The notes: generated by a model from the sequence alone, not told the origin. A DNA stretch of 64,000 nt from Acheta domesticus (GCA_031308135.1 JAHLJT010009436.1:160058885-160122884); one strand, 5' to 3'. Positions 22,416 to 35,253 are shown, counted from the first letter of the stretch. Translations and numbers: made by a program.

Positions 22416-22611
22416 GAGGCCTTCGGGTTTGAAGTCACACATCTCCTTAACGCCCTGTAACTATTATATTCGTTCATTTATTTTTTTCCCTGAGAATAAC
22501 CCAAGAAAACTAAATTTTTCCGGGGGAAACATATGTTGCCATCAATATGTGATTATTCGAACTAATCTGTCGTGAATAAACGAACTAATCAGACTTAACT
22601 TATTTGATTTT

Positions 22612-22846
22612 GTACTTGGGTTTTTATTTCTTGTCACGTGTGGGCTAGTCTTCATAATGGAATATCTTGCGGCATTTCGTGTCTTACTCGGTCATGCCTC
22701 TAGATGTCGCATGATCGCCAGCACTGCTCTATACTATCGTGATCATGAGAGATCTAGTGACACGACCGAGAAAGACACGAAATGCGGTAATATATTCCAT
22801 CGTGAAGACAGGCCCACACTCGCCAAGAAATAAAAATCCAAGTATA
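22612..22846. mobile_element. Palindromic MITE family P, copy 1
   Basis: Left and right halves are inverted copies over about 108 bp. The core (GTCTTCAYRATGGAATAT, GCATTTCGTGTCTT, CTCGGTCRTG, TCATGATC) matches the copy at 61323-61543. The outer arms (TACTTGGGTTTTTATTTCTT and its inverted partner) are palindromic here but absent from the other copy. Confidence 0.8.
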
Positions 22847-22859
22847 ATAAATTATCTCA

Positions 22860-23361
22860 AATCATTGTCATACGGCAAATAATCAGTCAACTCGAGTTAT
22901 CTTGTCATGTTTGTGGTTTTAGGAAATTTACGTTACATTCTTTAACGTATTCATCCGAAACTCGGCAACCAGAAGAAATTTATCTTAACCCGTAACTAAC
23001 AAATGTAAAGAAAATCTTCCATTCTCCGATCGCTTTGGCTCAAAATCGAAATTTTAAGAGAACTTCTCGTGCTTAATTAAAAATACATTCTGTTATAGGA
23101 TGGCCAGAAACTTTGGATCGATCCTGAACGAGGAGATTTGTAGAACATATTGATGTATCGACTATATCGATGAATTATTTTGCTTAAATTAGTGAAGAAT
23201 AAAGTGAACCAATGGCATTGACACACTGCCAATGATAACGCAAACAAATGCTCAATTAAACATTGGAGCATTTTCATACATTTTAGACAACAATATCTTT
23301 GCTTGAAGCACTCTAATGTTCCAAAACAGAAATAGAAGATGGGTAATCATCCACTTCCATA
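22860..23361. other. No supported gene
   Basis: AT-rich sequence; nothing recognised on either strand. Confidence 0.4.
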
Positions 23362-23909
23362 CCGGGAGAGATGGCTCAGTGCATCAGCTGATGTCACTGC
23401 AGTCCCTCTGACCGGGAGGTCGTAGGTTCGAGTCCCGATTTTCGGCACTAGCTCGTCAGCTAGGTCGAATTCATCCGCTGTCTGGAGGAGAATTCTAGCG
23501 GCCGGGTGCTCTGATCGGTAGTTTTCCATGGTTTCTCCGATCAACACCAGGCGAATGCCGGAGCAGTACTCTAACAAACGGGCCACGGACCACGCGCGAT
23601 CTTTCCTCCCTCTTTCTTGTCCTATCCTCTCCTCTTACACACACACTTACACTAACATGCACTATACTACCACACATGCCGGGAGACCGGTCGGGAGCTT
23701 ACAGCTTGTCCCGGCTGAGGCGGTGCCCTGCTGATGGGAGATACCTGGTTGAGGGGTAAATCCCGGTAGTCGACGGTAGGTCGGCGCCACATCTCGCCAT
23801 CCAGCGGGGAAAAGATCATCGTCACCTCCCGAGAGAAAAAACACGTACTATACACTTACGGGACTAATGACCTTAGTTAGACGCGCCCGGAAACACGAAT
23901 CAATCAATC
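23362..23909 (+). mobile_element. Long tRNA-type SINE, copy S2 (best full-length copy)
   Basis: This ~548-bp copy starts ACCGGGAGAGATGGCTCAG (A box) and has a perfect B box GGTTCGAGTCC at about 23422. A long non-tRNA body follows, and the tail is AATCAATCAATC. The flanks CTTCCATA and TTCCCATA look like a worn target duplication. It serves as the reference for the other copies. Confidence 0.88.
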
Positions 23910-24434
23910 CATTCCCATAGATTTCTATGCGTATGTACGCATGGTATTCCTTTCTCTCGTCATTCGTTCCTAAGCACAGTGTGTAGTTCTACGAACGACC
24001 TCTATCTGTAAAGCCATGAAAATGCATCTGAGGGCACGATTCATGTGAAACGATGAAAGGCTGCTCTGTACTTAACAAAACGCGATCACGCGAAATTTAG
24101 AAACGTGTTGCTCTGTATATCTCCATGCACATATCTATATCCTTATTGCTGTGTGTATCTCATGCATGCGGTAAACGTGTAAATCACATCTCTTGAAAAG
24201 ATTACCTTGATGATTTACTAGTTTATTACTGGTGTTTACTGACTTGAGACATATTATAGTAATACTTAATTCCCTTGCGGGGCTTTTGGGGATCTTTATG
24301 CTCGCCTCGGCCTTTTGAATATTTTTATTCTTTATATCCGCTACTAAGTCAACAAAAAATGTAATTTCGCATGAATTCGACTATATATTAGCAATCCGGA
24401 AAGTGCATAAATACCTGTTTGAGAGTTTAAATAA
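23910..24434. other. No supported gene
   Basis: AT-rich spacer; nothing recognised. Confidence 0.4.
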
Positions 24435-24580
24435 GAAAAATTAACTCGATCTTCCGTAACTTGAACTTTATATTTCGAATCTCATAACTCAAGCTTCGCA
24501 AGTCAAATCTTATAACTTAACTCTACAACTCAAACCTCTCTAACTCGAACTTCTCCACCTCGAATCTCACTAACTGATGT
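24435..24580 (+). repeat. 15-bp minisatellite, array 3
   Basis: About nine degenerate units based on AACTCGAACCTCTCT, related to the array at 20095. Confidence 0.7.
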
Positions 24581-25752
24581 CCACTAATAAAATTAGTGGT
24601 ATTCTGGCTCAAGGGAATGTTTCCGAACGTTCACGTTGAGATAGATGTACTAATTGTTTATGGGAACGGAGATGGAATTTTTTAGGATATTAGTAGCTGT
24701 TTGGGTCTGGAATGTTCTAGGACATCACATCAGGAGTCACATTTATAAGACTAGAACTCTCTATAAAAGCACAACTTCACTTGTGACCTCTTGTAGCTCT
24801 TATGGCTTGACCTCCAACCTGGAATTTTGCGCTGCGCTGAAATTTCGTCAGGTGGAGGTTGTTGGGTTAGCGAAGGGAGGAGAGACGCGTCAGATGCTGA
24901 ATGTTGAATATGGTTTTGATCGAACTGGACAGATTGCTCAGAGAAGGCGGTACCGTTTTTGGACATTTGGGACACAAAGCAAACACTGCACACAGAAGGT
25001 TGGGATAGTCGTAGCCTGTTCGAACGCAGTTCGATAACTGCTGATAACAGAGCGAACTCTATTCTGAGTTTCCGCAGTATCCGAGGGGTATGTAAATATG
25101 GGAGTGTCTACTGGACCAGTTTAGACCTTCTTTGGAAGGAAGAGACAAGTGTTGGGTGCAGAAACAGACAGATTTCATATGTGTGAATATTATAGCCGGA
25201 GCAGGAATACCCAAACGAATGGGCCACGGACCGAGTTTAATCTTTTGACCCTCATCCTCGTCTGCTGTTCTCCCCACTTCCGAACACTATACTATACCCC
25301 GACAGGACAGAAAGCTCCCTTCGAATGCGCATGCGCGAGGAGGGGTGACTCCCACCATCAATCGCTCACTTCCCCTGAAAATATCGCTCTTTCACTCGCT
25401 CTGCGCGTCAGGCGGCTTGGCCGGTCGAGGGGAGGGGGGTCTGAACGCATAGGCAGGCTACTTTGTTCGAGGGCCCAACGCGCTGCAGTAAAAGTGTCAG
25501 ACATCCAAATCAAAAAAGTTTCAGCTGTCTGTGCACAAACGCTGACTCTTAATATATTAACATTCAGTAAAAGAAACGTATGTATAGGAAGCATCGCCCC
25601 TGGTCCTCAGTCCTGTCCCTTTCGTCTTCGAGTGTTGTGCAGCGTGGCGTGACTTAGCGTAGGCCTAATTTCAAGTGAAGTTCACAGGCGTTATTTTGTG
25701 TGTATTCGTTTCTAACACTAGGACAACCGTTTGAAGGTAATATAATCTGAAC
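24581..25752. other. No supported gene
   Basis: Open frames at 24654-25037 and 25149-25652 overlap open frames on the other strand and show no known motif. The second lies in a GC-richer patch (25320-25470). They are not called. Confidence 0.3.
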
Positions 25753-26064
25753 ATTAAGCTCCATCCTTACCATACCGATCTCAATTCCATCGAATTAGTT
25801 TGGAGTTCCATTAAGAATCATGTTATGAAAGAAATCATCGGTACCCGTCTATGAGTTAAAGAAAATGTATGCCGAATATTATTTTCTGAATATTGCCCAA
25901 ATCAATGGAAGAAGTGTTGTGAACACGTTAAGAAAATCGAAGAAGAATATATGAAAACAAGCATGACGACGAAAGCAAAAGCGGACAAAATTATCGTTTC
26001 TTTGCGGGTCAATTCCTCAGAGGACGACAATGACGTCACTCAGCGAAGGTTGCAGTCACATTGA
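25753..26064 (+). pseudogene. IS630/Tc1-type transposase C-terminal fragment
   Basis: One frame reads HPYHTDLNSIELVWSSIKNH, then after a single in-frame stop QWKKCCEHVKKIEEEY, and ends at a TGA at 26062. This is the end of a DDE_3-type catalytic domain, where family members have PPYHxDLNPIEL.W with the third acidic residue, followed by a W-KKC-HV-K-EE helix. The upstream domains and both inverted repeats are missing. Apart from the one stop, the frame is open for about 100 codons. Confidence 0.72.
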
Positions 26065-27059
26065 TAACTTATAGCTCCTCCCTGCTGGGGGAGGACGACG
26101 AATCGCGTGCGCGCAGTAGGTTCAGATAATCTGGCACTGTAGCAGCGGTGGGATAAGCCCGCGAAACTAAGCACCTCACAAAAGGGAGGTGTCAAACTTG
26201 TCCCCCTATAGCACACATTTTGAGACCAGTCAGGAGCTTAGAGTTTGTCCTGGTTGGCACGGTGTTCCATTGGGAGAGAATCCTGGAGGAACAGTGTTAC
26301 AAAGTAGAAAATAGAACTTTATAGGAGTCTATAAATTCGTAAGAGGTAAGACAATTGAGGGATGTAATAAGTTACTAAGGAGGCAAGTTCTGAGGAAGGC
26401 TGGCTAGTGTTCGTAAGAAATGAACGCATGACGATTAAGTCATGGTATTTAAAGTGAAATACTTACCTAAATACGCAATTAGTAGCGTCTTCAAGAGATT
26501 AGAAGATCAGTGAAACCTTGGGGACGGTACTAGATATAATTAATCGGTGGTTCAAGAATACAGAAGAAGGTAACCGCGAAAGCTGGTATGGTAACAGTTT
26601 GCCGGTTGATTAGCCATCCAGAACTTACGAACAATGTATTTTCGTTTTGTTGGCACTTTCAATAATTTATTTGAAGTAACCTCAAGCGTGGGGTGAACGG
26701 ACAGCGATATTGGGTAAGTGGAAAGGAGCGGCAGCTGAAATTATTGAAAAAAAAGAAACGCAATCGCGGACGCCTTCGGGAGCATACTCGCCTTCGGGAT
26801 AGAAGTTCATTAGATTCGAAACAGATAAAATCAATGCAAATGGATGTGTAGATTCGAGCTGAACCTCACGTTTCAGCGAGGTGAGGGAGCGTGGACACAG
26901 CCATATTCCGGAATGTAACATGCACTACACCTACGGGACTGAGAAAATCCGTTGTTCCGCCCAGAGACAAATATTCACTCACTCGTACTGTTCACGTGTT
27001 TTATTTTTAAAGGACCCTCGGGAGAAAATTTCTAATTCTCATCCTGGTGCAAATATACT
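26065..27059. other. No supported gene; SINE fragment inside
   Basis: Except for the SINE fragment at 26209-26300, nothing is recognised. Confidence 0.35.
26209..26300 (+). repeat. Fragment of the long SINE (S3)
   Basis: GAGACCAGTCAGGAGCTTA, then TTTGTCCTGGTTGG and ATTGGGAGAGA-like sequence match the middle of the family. The head and tail are missing. Confidence 0.65.
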
Positions 27060-27235
27060 GCGATTTATATATAGTGGCGCTTAGAAGTCACGAGCTGAAC
27101 GGAGAGGGGGAAACTGACATTCAATCGGGAGCTTCGTTACGATTAAAATGTTTGGCATTGGAGCTCCCGGTTGGATGTCAATGTCCCCCTCACCTTCCAG
27201 CTCGTGAACGTGAAGGGCCACTATGTTTCAGTCGG
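27060..27235 (+). repeat. Second copy of the 186-bp TA MITE
   Basis: GAGCTTCGTT, GGAGCTCCCGGTTGGATG, CAATGTCCCCCTC and CCAGCTCGTGAACGTGAAG align in order with the MITE at 36459-36644. The terminal repeats are eroded. Confidence 0.55.
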
Positions 27236-28659
27236 CGTTGGGACGCACCCAGCACCTCGGACGTTACGAGGCCAACGAACGTTCGCGACGCGATGTCCCC
27301 TGTACGCGCGCGAACAAATGACACGGTCGAGCGAGCGCTTTTTTCATTGTAGCCTCCAGGGTCCTGCAACTCTCCATCAAAACCCGGGACAAAGCTCGAA
27401 GGTGCTACTATAGGAGGCGCTAGTGTCGTCGGGTACAGGCTCGCCAACATCGCACCTAAAAATTGGCTAAATTGTGAGAAATACGAAAAGTTTCTTCTAA
27501 ATGTTCAATTATTCATACGATAAGAAAGCGCTTAAAAACGTATAAGAAACCGCTTAAAAAAGCGCGAACGTGGACGGTATCTTTTGTAGCATGACGCGCC
27601 TGCTTGAGCGTAATGCGAACCTACGCAGCAGCCACACAACGTTTGAAGTAACGTTGGCAGCAGGTCGTATTTTAGTTCGTGTAAGAAGGTGCTGCTGGAG
27701 AGGGCGCCACTGTGATGGTCTCCACCACGTTGTATGGGAGTTGAAGGCCCCTGGTAGCCACTTCGTGGTGCCAGAGGCAGCGCGTAATTTCGGGTTGCCT
27801 GGCCCGCCTGCCGTGCCAGCGGCCTCGCTCGGCCGGGGAGGTCGAGGCTCTACGGCTCCGCACGCACAGCCACGCGCCCGCGCACGCACTCACGCCCAGG
27901 TGCGATTTTATGGCAGCCACGCCGAGGCGACGCGTCACTGCAGATTGTGACGGCGGGTCACGCTTTGCTCTTGACCCTTCGAGAGGGTGGGGTGCGACGG
28001 TCGCCCAGATCGTGCTGGAAAAGATCTCTCCGGGTCAAGATCGGATTTAATGCCATACTACTCCAATCGATTCGAAATGGGTCGATCACGAAAAAGGTCG
28101 CTTTGGGTTCCAATTTGTTCCTGAAGTTTTGAGTAGCCGATTCTTCTGAATGCAGATCATAATTTCGAAGCTAATCGATATCGACGACTGGACAGTAAGC
28201 AGGTACTATTTGGAGGTGGGTCACGCGAAATCTCTCTGCTAATACAATACCGAGTGCTCTTATGACAAATACTCACCCGACACGAAACAGAAAATGCTCG
28301 CCTATCTCAAAACTCTATATCTTTTGAGAGATCATGCTTCCTTGCACGAAAGGAGACGAAAAATTAATTTATTTGGCGACCTTTCTTTAATTAATTGGAT
28401 CCCAGCTTCCCTCGTGTACAGCTCGTTTGTAATCATGTGCCAATGACATGCCATCTAATCAGTGGCGGGTGGAGGGGGGGCATGGGGTCCATGAGTTTTT
28501 GTTATTACCTTCTTTTATTTGGCAAAATTGATTTAAATATTTATGTTATAATTATTTAAAAATAATATTATATAGTATCATAAGTATAGAACAAAAACAA
28601 TATACAATATATTAACAAATATTTATTATTTCACAAAAATCTATGACTCCTAGTACACC
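27236..28659. other. No supported gene; GC islands
   Basis: CpG-rich DNA at 27236-27330 and 27690-27960 gives open frames on both strands without motifs. At 28460 CAGTGGCGGGTGG followed by a G run resembles one end of an hAT-type element, but no partner end is found. Confidence 0.3.
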
Positions 28660-28900
28660 GAGACGGCTGTTTGCTAAGTGGCGTTGGCTGAATCCTTCGG
28701 CCACGTAACAGTTCAATGTAAATTATTAACTTCTAATAACTATTAGTTGTAGAAAAACTACTAAATGAAACGCGATGTAATGAGACATTTACGACACTCG
28801 TGTATTTTATAATGACATAAGATAATCACAATATCAGTGTTACGACACTCATGCATGTTATAATATAGTTTATAATTGTGTATTAATACCCATCATTACA
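28660..28900 (-). repeat. Dispersed repeat D, copy 3 (inverted)
   Basis: The reverse complement carries ATTACATCGCGTTTCAT, TTTTTCTACAACT, GAACTGTTACGTGGC-like, GATTCAGCCAACGCCAC and AGCAAACAGC, in the same order as copies 1 and 2. Confidence 0.65.
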
Positions 28901-30358
28901 TAATCTATTCACAACGTAATATTGTGTATATTGAGAGTATTAAAATGGAGAATCCTGTTGATTAAGACAGTTTTTATCTTGTGAAACTATATTCTATTTC
29001 TATAAACTATATTAAATTTTATAATGGAAAATTCATAAACACAATATTAACAGTTTTTAACATTTCTAATTTGAACAGAAAAGCGGAAGTATGAGTATAT
29101 ACACACGACATACTGATGTTTGCTGATTTGTTGCCTTGACCTCCCTAAAAACGATTACTAGAAATTTATCAGTTTCTTTATAGAAATTAAAATATTTTTT
29201 GGGGATGGTTTTGGAGGATACCTAAAACTGAAAAATAATAACCGAACCAGTCAAACGTATGTACTCATATAAATATGTTATTGAGCTATCACTCTCGTCA
29301 ACACATTGCAGTGCGAGCAAAGGGGGAGGCACGGAGGGAGGGAGCCTTGACAGTGGGTCATTGCCTGTGTTTCAGGCAACATGAGAGCCCGTTTACGCCC
29401 GTTAATTTTCTTTCGATTTGGGAAGAAATGTTTCATTTTGTAGATACTGTAACAATGGAAAAGTGTGTAGTGTGTTCGAAAGAACTGCCTACAAAGTTCA
29501 ACCTACAGAGGCATTACGCAGCTTTGCAACCCACAGAAACCCGCGAGATGAAAATAATTTCTGAAAATTGACAGATACACTAAAATAATGAGATGAGTAA
29601 AGGATTTTTCAGAGAGATTATGGAAGAGGTAGTGAAAATCATGAGGACTTACAACTTTCTGAAGCCAGAAATAATCAAGCCTGGAGTCCAAATTCTCCCA
29701 CGTGACCACTCCAAGGTATCTATTTGTTAACATTAATTATTTGTTTTGGACGAAAAAATGTTAAACATTGAGTAAAATATTATTGTACTAGAATATTAAA
29801 ACTCTCTTCTCCAAAAATGTTATGTACAGAAGAATGGAAGTGGAATTACAGTACTGGTTACGATATATAGGGTCGAATATTGCTTTGCGTTATGCCATAT
29901 TCTATGTTATATTTTTTAATTTTTCATATTTTTATTTAATGATAAACATTTCAATAATAGTTACCATTTAAAAACGTAATTACCGAGCGAACTCTTCCCT
30001 CCCTTCCGTACCATCATTGGAACATTGTACCCCTGCCGCCGCCGCCGCCGCCGCCGCGCCCGGGCACTTGGTGAGCTCCGCGGCTCGGTTCGGAGCAGGA
30101 GAGCAGAGTTTTGTGACGTCACAGGGCATTGAGTTGGCAAGCAGTGCATTTGTATTTTAAAATTAGAAATTCAGCGCTGCTATAAAAATGTTATCTCATG
30201 GAGTTTTCGAGATATATCAAAGTTTTTATGAACTATTGTGACAAATTGATTATTTCTGCAAATATTGTAATAAGCTCTTGTTATTGTTTATTTATATGAA
30301 AATTATAAATAATAGTCTCAGGTAGAGGTTCAGGACAATATTTGGTCCCTTCACGTCT
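28901..30358. other. No supported gene; (GCC)n run
   Basis: A GCC run lies at about 30035-30057 in a small GC island. A frame near 29457-29530 reads EKCVVCSKELPTKFNLQRHY, which weakly resembles a zinc-finger start, but it lacks the final His and is not called. Confidence 0.35.
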
Positions 30359-30726
30359 GTTATGTTACTACAGAACCGTCAGCGTATAAGCGACTTTGAC
30401 AGTTCAATGCACTTCTGCCACACATTACTTTGCAAATAACACCACCTGCATCACACGTGAATTATATCTCAAAACATGAACACTTACTGACAGGTTTTGA
30501 CTCGTCTTGATATCACGTTCATAACTCTCCCCACAGCCGAACCTTATCGCCTCCGCGACTTCGTGTGGGAGTCAAGATGAGCGGCAACACTGAACCCTGG
30601 CTGAAAGAAAGTAAACAAGTCCTCGCAAGCTGATTGCTTCAGAGCAGGTCACATGACGTACCACAGCACGTGGCCAGAGAACTGTTAGTGTCGCTTATAC
30701 GCTGCGGTATTGTAAGTAACGTAATT
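30359..30726. repeat. Inverted-repeat element
   Basis: Left arm (about 30359-30407) and right arm (about 30678-30726) share CAGCGTATAAGCGAC perfectly, with ACAGTTC and GTTACT blocks on either side, about 49 bp per arm. The interior is unique and non-coding. A target duplication is not clear. Confidence 0.6.
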
Positions 30727-32617
30727 TGTGTAACTGTTATTGTTATAAGCCATTTGCTTTTTCCAAGATGTGGAGAGAGCCAAAAGATAGTTTGTCGACT
30801 TATTCTCCATAGTCGATTTCCCAATACTACTATACCCCACATCTATCGACACTCACTTCCTTTATGATATAAATCATTATTATTAATCATAATAAATTTT
30901 CCTATCCCGCACCCAGCTCCATTTTTCTCATTAATTTCCAATTGAATTTTTGTTTTGGAAAAGCGAATTATTTGACATAAAAAAACTTCTCCCTTCACGT
31001 CCCTCCCTATTCCAGTTAGACTGAAAAAAGACGTTCCTGAGGCTCGAGGAGAAAATCAATCATTATCTTTTACACACATTGAATGATTTTAATTTATTTA
31101 GTGTAAATGATACGGCTGTAAACAATTACTTAACTCTCACAAGAAACTCTTACGTATTTGGAACAAATGGCTTTCATTTTTGAATTTACCAATATTTCCT
31201 AAAAAAGATAAGTTAATACATTTTTGTGGCAGAAAACAAGTTTAGAACAACGTTAATGAACATAATAATTAACAAACGTGATGAAAGTAATAAAGCTATG
31301 TAGCGTGATAATCAGGAAATCACTCTGAAGCGAAGTTTGTCCTTCGTACGACTTGACAAAACTCCGCGTTTGAACTCAAATACATATCTCGCAGCAACTG
31401 TGTTCTGGGCTTTTAATACACCGGTTATCTGCAATTTGCATACGATGTTACGTAAGTTCTTCGAATGAAGGAGGTGCTTTGAAACATTTATTACTTCTGA
31501 AAATATACACTGATTACCCGCTCTTGACAGTTCCACGAACAGATTGTAGGAGAGATACAAATATTACGTCTGAATGTTAGTTCTTTTTTCTCACGAGAGT
31601 TCTTCGTGGTACGGCGATGATCTAGCATGGCCTCAGCATAAGCGACTGTCACGATCGTACTGCTCTACCTCTTTGCTTTTGCCTTCGCTTGATTTGCTCT
31701 CTACTGTTAAGAAAAAGTAAATGTGATGTAGCTTACAGAAAGCATACTACAAATCTATCCGGGCGACAATTCCTTTTTTGAAATCAAGGCTTTTGGCGGC
31801 CTCGGTTGCGCAGAAACTTGGAGCAACGTTCAGGAGAACGGAGGGTAGGGTGGGGGATTCTCCGCGTAAGGCATGCGTGTTTTCCCCCATCTGATTACAG
31901 CCAATCTACGTGATTGGTCTTCACGTAGCCCATCTTAATCATTATTATATCTATCAGTATTTATCTCTCATTACCATTTATTACTTATTATCACCCCTAA
32001 AATCGTAAGTCTGTGGAAAGGCGATCTTTGGACATCAGAGAAAAACACTCAAATAGGAAAACAGTGACGAAGTCCGAAAAAGAAGTGATCTTGGCAAAGA
32101 TAACTTTGACGGAATCGACTAGTCGCTTTACTCATATCACTGATTCTAATGTCAATGATAGCATTAAAAAGTAACATGTGAATGCAGTACATCCTGTGTG
32201 TTTTTGCAAACCGTGCGCAGAACAGTTCACACATTAAAGAATATTTTACCTGCAAACATGAATATTTTCTTGAGACAATGTAATAGGAACTTTTCTCAAT
32301 TCATTTGGATATTAATCTCTTTAAGATATCATGTTGATATTTATCTTACTGTTTAATGGGGTCGGAAGAAGAAAGTGCTGACACTCATCACATATCTATC
32401 CCGAATAAAGAGCGTACAGCTCAAAAAACCCAAACGCTCTTCAATGGCCTTCATAGAACTACAGAAAATGTAGTACAGAAATCAAATCACCTGCATAAAT
32501 TGAGGCGTCTGGATTTACAAAAATATTTTGACTCTTTCTATGTTTTGCCTCTGGGATAAGAATTACAAAAACATGGGGCTGCACCATTGTCCCAACACCC
32601 TTCATTTCAATTTTTAT
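30727..32617. other. No supported gene
   Basis: AT-rich sequence with a short GC patch at about 31800-31870. Open frames at 30634, 31312, 32049 and 32356 have no motif. Confidence 0.35.
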
Positions 32618-34094
32618 TTTCCCGTATACGTACATATATACGAAGTATAGGGAAAGTCATGTAATGCTGAGCAAAAAAAAGGCGCGAATTTTCGGCAGAA
32701 AAAAATTCATTGCCCAGCCCAGATATTGAAAAAGTGGATAAATCCAGTTTCTAAATTAAGAAAAAAACCCTAACAAGTGGTGTAGCCAGAATGCCCGTTT
32801 TGTGTCTCTTTGATACCGAAAAACCAATTGAAAGCAAAACGTCCGTCCGTCAGTCCGTCTATGAACACCTCTGGCGCCTAAACCATACGTATGATTTTTT
32901 TCAAATTGAAGGTATCCCTGTCAATCTGGATTGAGTCGGAGCTTTGAGATTTTGAAAAAGATTTTTCAAAATTTGGGGGTACTTTACACGAAGCCCCCCG
33001 CACATTTTCAAAATTTTCTCAAAAACGGTTCAAAATTTTTTATTCAAATTTCTTGTAAGAATAAACTTCACTAATAAAGGTGGTATACGTTCGATTTTCA
33101 CGGTTAATTCTGAATTTTCGAAAATTGAAAAAGTTTGAATTTTTTCGTCCTCCATATTGAATTCATTCATTAAGGTCCTGTACGTTTTTTTGAAATTGTG
33201 AATGAATTGAATTTAACAAATTTCAAAAACGTGTACAGGACCCCAATTTTAAAAAAAATACACAAACAACATGTTCTCAAAAAAGCTCCCAATTTTTTCT
33301 TTAAACGTTTGGTAACGATAGTGCCTATTGTACTCTGTGAGATGACATAAACGCCATATTGTGCTATTCTTTTGTTTTTTCAAAATTATAAAAATGTATT
33401 ATTTTTTTTTACTTTTCTCTTGTCGCCTTCAATATTTACATTAGCGGCGATTTGCTCACATTGTTACATTTACGATTGCATATGCTTTAAGTAATGTCAT
33501 ACAAAGTTTCTCGAAAACTCAACCGTCTCGAAAATTCCACCTTTTCAAAAAAGCTCAAATGTCATTTTCTCATAAATGACTCCAAAAATTTGACTAGTTG
33601 CTCTCCTTAATATCACGTTAAGTTAGATTAGGGATATTTTTCCGTTTTTCCAAAAATTACATAAAAATATTTTTTGAAAAATCTCTCGCACCGTTAATAT
33701 GCATATTTACAGCAATTTGTAAATACTATTGTATTTATGATGAGCTAAATATCTTAAAATTACTTCTAATGAAGTTTTTCGAAAACTCGAAATTTTTCTC
33801 TGGAAAACGGATTCAAGTTTCGAAAACGCAGTATCGCTTAAACGCCATTTTCTTAAAAACGACTCCAAATTTTTCAAAGAAAATTGCCATTTAGTGTTCT
33901 TTAATATTCCAAAATTAATATTTCCGTTCTACCATTAGGAAACCGAAAAACAAAAAAAATGTTTAAAAAGTAATTTGGGCGGCGATATATGGCAGCTGGT
34001 AAGATGGTGTATGGCAAGTCGGAATAGCTACCTCAGACCAAAAGAAATAGAAAAGTAATACGGGAAAGTCTGCGCCATTCTGTAGTACCACTAG
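32618..34094 (+). repeat. GTCCGTC-containing repeat family, copy 3 (most complete)
   Basis: The copy opens with the hairpin TTTCCCGTATAC ... GTATAGGGAAA, has GTCCGTCCGTCAGTCCGTC near 32841 and ends GTAGTACCACTAG before T. Blocks starting CTCAAAAAnGGnTCCAAA recur at about 33012, 33275, 33562 and 33850, a ~263-288-bp period. There are no open frames. Confidence 0.82.
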
Positions 34095-35253
34095 TTATTA
34101 TGGTGAAAATATGTTTTGGCTGTGAAACAGATACATATCTATTAGTAGTAGTAAATAAATATTTTACTATAATTTTAGATTTGTTTTTTAACTCCTCTCA
34201 GACAAGATGGATTGCCAGACTCAAGTTTTTAAAAAACAACAGAAATTGTGTAATATTTTTTCATTGCCACCGTATTGTAATTGTCTATGAAAATGCAGGG
34301 TGTAAAATATTCCTTCTCAGTATTAAAATTAACTCATCGTATATACCTGAATGCTATATACCTGAATGCTATTAATTAATTCTTTGATAACGAATCAACG
34401 TGAATGGTTGATTTTGATGAGAGTAGCTCCAAGTAGAAGAATTTCAGAAGATATGTGTTTCGGAAGATGTTTTTTACTTGCCTTTTAATGTTAAGCCCTT
34501 CAAATGAAAGAAAACTTTGAGAACAAAATAATCGTTCGGAAGAGCAGAAAGTTCGTAATGTGACCTCCGGTCGTTCTTAGAATACTGAAGTGCTGTGGTG
34601 TCAAGGTCTTCTACTGGTGGCAGTGGTACGCTTCGTGCCACCGCCACCTACGAGCTTCTCTGCGCAACGAGCGTCGGGAAAGGAAACTATTAGTAGTAAC
34701 CCCGCCATTTTACAATAGGGATGGTGCAGTCTTTTGTGGCGGGGATGATGAACTGCGTGGAGGGGCGATTTCGTCGTACCACCCGTGCCACGGACTCCCG
34801 CTCGTGGCATCGACCTTGACAAAACTGCTATAGTGTACACTTCTGTACTACAGATTCAGACATTCCCGTCGACTTTGAAAGTGATCTAAATGTTTTGGAG
34901 ATTACTAAAATAATATTCTTCACCTAAAACCAGAGATATTTTTCACCTAAAACCAGAGATATTCTTCACCTAAAACTAGAGCAACATTTCCAAGTTATAC
35001 AATATCTAAACATTTGACCATTCAGAAGTCCTCTACAGTCCTTTGAATTTTTGCGCCCCGCGAGCCTCAGGCAGCGGGGAACCTCCAGGTTCCGCAAAGC
35101 TATCTCCCGAGAAGATCAATCATTTGTGGCGTCCGCCCGTTCCACGTCACGACTTTCCTGGCCGTCCGACGCCAGCCTTTGCGTCGTGCACTCAGCCCCC
35201 GCCGCAGGCTCGTGGCACCAGAGAGGCTACAGGGAGTCCCACCAACTATGGAC
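34095..35253. other. No supported gene; small tandem repeats and GC islands
   Basis: A 15-bp duplication (ATACCTGAATGCTAT) lies at 34341-34372. Three copies of a ~24-bp unit (TTCACCTAAAACCAGAGATA) lie at 34919-34984. GC-rich patches at 34600-34810 and 35050-35240 have no recognisable coding motif. Confidence 0.5.

Noticed and set aside
27554..27950. Arg/Ala/Pro-rich frames of 88-126 codons
   Set aside because: Composition artefact of GC-rich DNA, open on both strands.
28460..28660. A complete hAT element starting CAGTGGCGGG
   Set aside because: Only one end is visible; no matching inverted end or 8-bp duplication found.
29457..29571. Zinc-finger-like EKCVVCSKELPTKFNLQRHY
   Set aside because: The two Cys and one His fit, but the last His is missing and the frame ends soon after; too short to claim a hAT or ZBED relative.
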